Positions 4,276 through 7,124 of a DNA stretch of 7,124 nt are shown here, in pieces. Under the pieces are notes generated by a model that was not told where the DNA came from, did no database searches, and worked only from the letters and a program-made list of their open reading frames with translations. The position numbers and the translations under genes were made by a program. Within the stretch, counting starts at the first letter, position 1. Every line of letters begins with the position of its first letter. Source of the stretch: Actinomycetes bacterium. Lineage in GTDB: Bacteria > Actinomycetota > Acidimicrobiia > Acidimicrobiales > Microtrichaceae. The DNA lies in assembly GCA_023423475.1 (NCBI GenBank), contig JAFAFN010000216.1, positions 1-7,124 of the forward strand. Reading direction: 5' to 3'.

Positions 4276-4734
4276 ATGGCGACAGACATCCAAGGAATTG
4301 AAGGGCTCAAGGAGCTCGTCGGCACCCACCTCGGCTACTCGGACTGGCTCGAGATCACCCAGGAGCGGGTGAACACCTTCGCCGACGCGACCGGTGACCA
4401 CCAGTGGATCCACGTCGATCCCGAGCGTGCGAAGGACGGCCCCTTCGGCGGCACCATCGCCCACGGCTACCTGACCCTGTCGCTCGGACCGGTGCTCTTC
4501 CCGTCCATCGCGACGGTCTCGGGCATCAAGATGGGCGTCAACTACGGCGCCGGCAAGGTCCGCTTCCTGTCGCCGGTCAAGGTCGGCGCCAACCTGCGCC
4601 TCGGCGCCGAGCTGAGCCAGCTCGAGGAGCTGCCGGGCAACGGCGCGCAGGTGTACATGACCTTCACCTTCGAGATCGAGGGCAGCGAGAAGCCCGCTGC
4701 GGTCGCCGAGATCATCTTCCGCTACTACGCGTGA
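4276..4734 (+). CDS. MaoC-like (R)-3-hydroxyacyl-CoA dehydratase/hydratase, Rv0130 (HtdZ)-like
   Basis: This is a single hot-dog-fold R-hydratase, which interconverts trans-2-enoyl-CoA and (R)-3-hydroxyacyl-CoA. It is 152 aa, the same size as M. tuberculosis Rv0130/HtdZ, which it closely resembles from memory. The hydratase-2 signature is intact: FADATGDHQWIHVDPERA (35-52) with the catalytic pair Asp41 and His46, then GPFGGTIAHGYLTLSL (55-70). VNYGAGKVRFLSPVKVGANL (88-107) and the ending AEIIFRYYA are also typical. The N-terminal DIQGIEGLKELVGTHLGYSDW matches the family start, supporting the ATG at 4276. It probably acts in fatty-acid or related acyl-CoA metabolism, but chain-length preference cannot be judged. 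It is a single-gene unit between two hairpins. The acyl-CoA synthetase at 6493 is a plausible metabolic neighbour but not an operon partner. Confidence 0.9.
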   Translation: MATDIQGIEGLKELVGTHLGYSDWLEITQERVNTFADATGDHQWIHVDPERAKDGPFGGTIAHGYLTLSLGPVLFPSIATVSGIKMGVNYGAGKVRFLSPVKVGANLRLGAELSQLEELPGNGAQVYMTFTFEIEGSEKPAAVAEIIFRYYA

Positions 4735-4762
4735 GCTGACCCGACCCACGTCGAACGAACTG

Positions 4763-4796
4763 GATGCTGCCGGCCCCGATCGGGGTCGGCAGCGTC
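4763..4796 (+). terminator. 15-bp hairpin terminator after the MaoC-type gene
   Basis: Bases 4763-4777 pair with 4782-4796 around a GATC loop. Thirteen pairs are Watson-Crick and two are G-U (4765/4794 and 4773/4786). The stem starts 29 bases after the TGA at 4732-4734. What follows (GCGTCCGGG) has no U-run, so this is a stem-only terminator. It is the strongest hairpin I see in the window and would separate the MaoC-type gene from the lipoprotein gene. Confidence 0.7.
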
Positions 4797-4854
4797 GCGT
4801 CCGGGCCAGTGTGGAGCGTCTCAGCAGCGGCGAGGGGCGCTGGCGATGCGGCCG

Positions 4855-4860
4855 TACGCT
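4855..4860 (+). promoter_or_regulatory. Putative -10 (TACGCT) for the lipoprotein gene
   Basis: TACGCT fits TANNNT and ends seven bases before the GTG at 4868, again giving a leaderless transcript. There is no Shine-Dalgarno sequence before that GTG. The element helps choose this start over an in-frame ATG at 4811 that lies upstream of the promoter. Confidence 0.55.
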
Positions 4861-4867
4861 GTCCGCC

Positions 4868-6415
4868 GTGCCACTCCCCCTCGTCCGACCCGGAGCTCGT
4901 CGCCACATCGTCCCGGTGCTCGCGGTGGTCGCGATCGTGCTGTCCGCCTGTGGGAGCGACGAGCCGCTGGCGTCGTCGGCCACCTCGCCGCAGCGACCTG
5001 CCCCGTCGACGTCGACCACCGAGGAACCGACCGGCACCGGCGGCGCCGCGACCGACGTGTCGGTGAGCGGCATCCCGGACGACTGGCAACCCGACCCGCC
5101 CGTGTGGGGCGCGTGTGAGGACCACGACATCACCGAGTGCACGACGATCGAGGTGCCCCTCGACTGGAGCGACGTCGACGGGCCGAGCATCGAGCTCGCC
5201 GTCGGCCGCCAACGGGCGCTCACCGAGCCCATCGGGCCGCTGCTCATGAACCCGGGTGGACCGGGCGCGTCGGGCCTCGAGTTCCTGTCGTACTCGCCGG
5301 TGTCCGAGCAGGTCCGCGACCGGTTCGACCTGATCAGCTGGGACCCGCGGGGCATCGGCTCGTCGACCTCGGTCACCTGCGGTGCGGGCTCCGCGGAGCT
5401 GTTCGCGCAGGACCCGTCACCCGACGACCCCACGGAGCAGGCGGCGCTCGAGTCCGCCGCGGCGGCGATCTCGTCGTCCTGCGACGCCGACATCGATCTG
5501 CTCGAGCACATCGGCACGTGGAACGTGGCCCGCGACATGGAGGCGATCCGACGGGCACTGGGATCGCCGCCGCTGAACTACATCGGCTTCTCCTACGGCA
5601 CGCACATCGGACAGGCGTACGCCGAGATGTTCCCCGACGAGATCCGCACGATGGTGCTCGACGGGGTCGTCGACCCCGCGCAGGGCTTCGAGGAGTTCCT
5701 GCTCGGTCAGGCCGAGGCCTTCGACGCCGCCTTCGAGCGCAACGCCGCGGCGTGCGCCGCCGCGGGACCGTCACGCTGCGGCGTCGACGAACTGGGCGTC
5801 GCGTTCGACGAGGTCCTGGCCAAGGTCGAACAGGCGCCGCTCGGGAGCGGGTCCCGGACCGTCGGGCCGGGCGAGCTCGGCACCGCAGCCGTCGCCACGA
5901 GCTACGGCTCCGACGGCTGGACCGACCTGGGTCCGGCACTGCGCGACGCGCTCGACGGCGACGGCTCCGGTCTGCGAACCCTCGCCGAGTCGTACTACGA
6001 CTTCGGTTCGTACGGCGCCTACGCCGGCGTCGTCTGCACCGACACCGCGCCGCCACGGGGCGAGGCCGCGTTCCGCGACTTCGCCGCTCGGGCCGAGGCA
6101 CTCTCACCGAGGTTCGGTGCGGGCGTCGCGAACGAGATGCTGCCGTGTGCCACGTGGCCTGCAGCACCGACCGGCGAGCCCGTGGCGATCACCGCACCCG
6201 GCGCGCCGCCGATCCTCGTGGTCGGCAACACCGGCGATCCCGCCACGCCCTACGAGAGCGCCGTCGCCGTCGCCGAACGCCTCTCCTCGGGCGTCCTGGT
6301 GACCGCCGACATCGAGGGCCACACCGCCTACGGATCCAACAGCTGCGTGACACGCGTCGTCGACGACTACCTCGTCCGCCTCGTCGTCCCGGCGTCGGAC
6401 CCGCAGTGCAGTTGA
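4868..6415 (+). CDS. Secreted alpha/beta-hydrolase lipoprotein, tripeptidyl-aminopeptidase-like (peptidase S33)
   Basis: This is a probable extracytoplasmic peptidase or esterase of the actinobacterial tripeptidyl-aminopeptidase group. From the GTG at 4868 it is 515 aa. Residues 1-28 are a lipoprotein signal peptide: basic start with RR at 11-12, hydrophobic core IVPVLAVVAIV, and lipobox LSAC with Cys28 as the lipidation site. A Ser/Thr/Pro-rich linker (30-60) follows. The hydrolase domain has MNPGGPGASG (127-136, oxyanion region), SWDPRGIG (157-164) and the nucleophile elbow GFSYG with Ser242. The C-terminal TAP-like part gives Asp457 (in GNTGDPATP) and His485 (in EGHTAYG), completing the triad. 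Several cysteines (for example 83, 91, 171, 205) could form disulfides outside the membrane. The ATG at 4811 would add 19 polar residues before the signal peptide and is rejected. The true substrate (peptide, ester or epoxide) is uncertain. Confidence 0.88.
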   Translation: MPLPLVRPGARRHIVPVLAVVAIVLSACGSDEPLASSATSPQRPAPSTSTTEEPTGTGGAATDVSVSGIPDDWQPDPPVWGACEDHDITECTTIEVPLDWSDVDGPSIELAVGRQRALTEPIGPLLMNPGGPGASGLEFLSYSPVSEQVRDRFDLISWDPRGIGSSTSVTCGAGSAELFAQDPSPDDPTEQAALESAAAAISSSCDADIDLLEHIGTWNVARDMEAIRRALGSPPLNYIGFSYGTHIGQAYAEMFPDEIRTMVLDGVVDPAQGFEEFLLGQAEAFDAAFERNAAACAAAGPSRCGVDELGVAFDEVLAKVEQAPLGSGSRTVGPGELGTAAVATSYGSDGWTDLGPALRDALDGDGSGLRTLAESYYDFGSYGAYAGVVCTDTAPPRGEAAFRDFAARAEALSPRFGAGVANEMLPCATWPAAPTGEPVAITAPGAPPILVVGNTGDPATPYESAVAVAERLSSGVLVTADIEGHTAYGSNSCVTRVVDDYLVRLVVPASDPQCS

Positions 6416-6438
6416 GCTCCTCGACCGGGCCCTAACAT
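6412..6438 (+). promoter_or_regulatory. Putative promoter of the acyl-CoA synthetase gene (TTGAGC, 15 bases, TAACAT)
   Basis: TAACAT (6433-6438) is a good -10. TTGAGC (6412-6417), overlapping the lipoprotein stop codon, resembles a -35, though the 15-base spacer is short. Transcription would start near 6445, leaving a leader of almost 50 bases before the TTG at 6493. This contrasts with the leaderless pattern of the other genes. Confidence 0.4.
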
Positions 6439-6448
6439 CGTCGGGTCA

Positions 6449-6472
6449 TCGGTCGGGCCGCCGGTCGACCGA
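6449..6472 (+). promoter_or_regulatory. Leader hairpin upstream of the acyl-CoA synthetase gene
   Basis: TCGGTCG (6449-6455) and CGACCGA (6466-6472) are a perfect 7-bp inverted repeat with a 10-base loop, and CGGTCGACCG (6462-6471) is itself a palindrome. It lies in the predicted leader just before the ribosome-binding site. It may be a terminator for the preceding gene, a regulatory hairpin or operator, or chance. Confidence 0.3.
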
Positions 6473-6478
6473 CGGTCC

Positions 6479-6485
6479 GGGGGGA
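6479..6485 (+). promoter_or_regulatory. Ribosome-binding site (GGGGGGA) that fixes a TTG start
   Basis: GGGGGGA lies seven bases before the TTG at 6493 and can pair with the anti-Shine-Dalgarno sequence, allowing a G-U pair. It is the only well-spaced Shine-Dalgarno I find before a chosen start in this window. It supports TTG as the start, since no ATG or GTG lies in frame between the TAA at 6433-6435 and this point. Confidence 0.55.
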
Positions 6486-6492
6486 TCACATC

Positions 6493-7124
6493 TTGGAGTT
6501 CAACCTCGCTCAGGTGCACGAGGCCGTCGAGGCGGCCGTGCCCGATCGGGAGTGCATCGTCTTCCGCGACCGACGCCTCTCCTACGCCGAGGTCGGCGAC
6601 CGGACCCGTCGACTCGCGAACGCCCTGATCGACCGGGGACTCGGCACCGTGACCGAACGCTCGACGCCCGACGGCACCACGGTGCTCGACAACCACCTGA
6701 GCGGTCAGGACCACCTGGCGCTCTACCTGCACAACGGCAACGAGTACGTCGAAGGCATGCTCGGCGCGTACAAGGCACGCCTCGCGCCGTTCAACGTCAA
6801 CTACCGCTACGTGGCCGAGGAGCTCGAGTACCTGCTGAGCGACTCGGGCGCGAAGGCGATCGTCTACCACTCGGCGTTCGCCCCGACGTTGGCCGCGGTC
6901 CGCGACCGGCTGCCCGGGCTCAGGGTCCTGCTGCAGGTCCGTGACGGCAGCGACGACACCCTGCTCGACGGTGCCGAGTGGTACGAGGACGTGCTGGCCG
7001 CCTCGTCGGACGTGCTCGACGATCAGCTGCGGGCGTCGTGGTCGCCCGATGACCTGTACGTGCTCTACACCGGTGGCACGACCGGGCTGCCCAAGGGCGT
7101 GCTGTGGCGCCAGGCCGACATCTT
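6493..7124 (+). CDS. Acyl-CoA synthetase (FadD19-like AMP-binding enzyme), N-terminal part, cut by the window edge
   Basis: This is a member of the adenylate-forming superfamily. It activates a carboxylic acid with ATP to an acyl-adenylate and transfers it to CoA. The first 210 codons are present and the frame stays open to the edge; full-length relatives are about 530-550 aa, so roughly 60% is missing. Visible landmarks are the start EFNLAQVHEAVEAAVPDRE, LSYAEVGDRTRRLANAL (about 30-46), SGQDHLALYLHNGNEYVEGM (about 70-89), APFNVNYRYVAEELEYLLSD (about 97-116) and the phosphate-binding loop YTGGTTGLPKGVLWRQADI at the right edge. The NGNEYVEGMLGAYKARLAPFNVNYRYV-type stretch and the WRQ after the P-loop fit actinobacterial FadD19/FadD3-like enzymes, some of which act on steroid or branched acids. 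The substrate here is not determined. The start is TTG with a Shine-Dalgarno seven bases upstream. In-frame TAA at 6433 excludes a longer protein. Confidence 0.9.
   Translation, partial: MEFNLAQVHEAVEAAVPDRECIVFRDRRLSYAEVGDRTRRLANALIDRGLGTVTERSTPDGTTVLDNHLSGQDHLALYLHNGNEYVEGMLGAYKARLAPFNVNYRYVAEELEYLLSDSGAKAIVYHSAFAPTLAAVRDRLPGLRVLLQVRDGSDDTLLDGAEWYEDVLAASSDVLDDQLRASWSPDDLYVLYTGGTTGLPKGVLWRQADI

Noticed and set aside
4811..4867. N-terminal extension of the lipoprotein from an ATG at 4811
   Set aside because: It would put 19 polar residues before a well-formed lipoprotein signal peptide and would span the TACGCT -10. The GTG at 4868 explains both.
4129..5538. 469-codon minus-strand frame opposite the MaoC-type gene and the start of the lipoprotein gene
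   Set aside because: It is antisense to a gene with an intact hydratase motif, crosses the hairpin terminator, and shows only low-complexity sequence.
5137..6435. 432-codon plus-strand frame inside the lipoprotein gene
   Set aside because: It is a very Arg-rich off-frame translation overlapping a protein with a lipobox and a complete catalytic triad.
1..7124. CRISPR array, insertion sequence, tRNA, prophage or defence cassette
   Set aside because: I see no regularly spaced direct repeats, transposase or integrase motifs, tRNA-like TTCRANNC loop contexts outside coding genes, or defence-gene signatures. The coding content is ordinary housekeeping and metabolism.

Overview
This window is GC-rich DNA with strong third-position G/C bias. 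It most likely comes from an actinobacterium and, by overall style, plausibly from the Acidimicrobiia (Ilumatobacter-like); that finer placement is my inference. The actinobacterial signal rests on a mycothiol-synthase-type acetyltransferase, an Rv0130/HtdZ-like MaoC hydratase, a FadD19-like acyl-CoA synthetase, and genes that mostly start without a leader or Shine-Dalgarno sequence.

Layout, left to right. (1) 1-264: an inverted-repeat segment, then a 67-residue helical protein of unknown function. (2) 265-607: a 343-base convergent intergenic stretch crowded with short perfect inverted repeats. (3) 608-1282 (minus): nth, endonuclease III, with all catalytic and Fe-S residues. (4) 1309-1926: a single-domain relative of mycothiol synthase MshD, divergent from nth and sharing a symmetrical -10 element with it. 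(5) 1936-3003: rlmN, whose -10 element contains the stop codon of the gene before it. (6) 3041-3826 (minus): a sugar-1-phosphate nucleotidyltransferase converging on rlmN. (7) 3825-4211: a four-segment membrane protein of unknown function whose ATG overlaps the nucleotidyltransferase ATG inside a CATG palindrome. (8) 4276-4734: a MaoC/R-hydratase-type dehydratase, followed by a 15-bp hairpin terminator. (9) 4868-6415: a secreted alpha/beta-hydrolase lipoprotein of the tripeptidyl-aminopeptidase-like S33 group. (10) 6493 to the edge: the N-terminal part of an acyl-CoA synthetase starting at TTG.

The genes look like separate housekeeping and metabolic units rather than one pathway. They cover DNA base-excision repair (nth), low-molecular-weight thiol synthesis (mshD-like), rRNA/tRNA methylation (rlmN), cell-envelope sugar activation (nucleotidyltransferase), acyl-CoA metabolism (MaoC protein and acyl-CoA synthetase) and extracytoplasmic peptide hydrolysis (lipoprotein). 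Most appear to have their own promoter.

I found no CRISPR array, mobile element, phage gene, tRNA, rRNA or recognisable defence system. The unusual content lies in gene-boundary architecture: serial leaderless promoters, a bidirectional -10, a stop codon inside a -10, overlapping divergent start codons, a structured intergenic stretch and a one-domain MshD. I do not see a convincing new multi-gene system.
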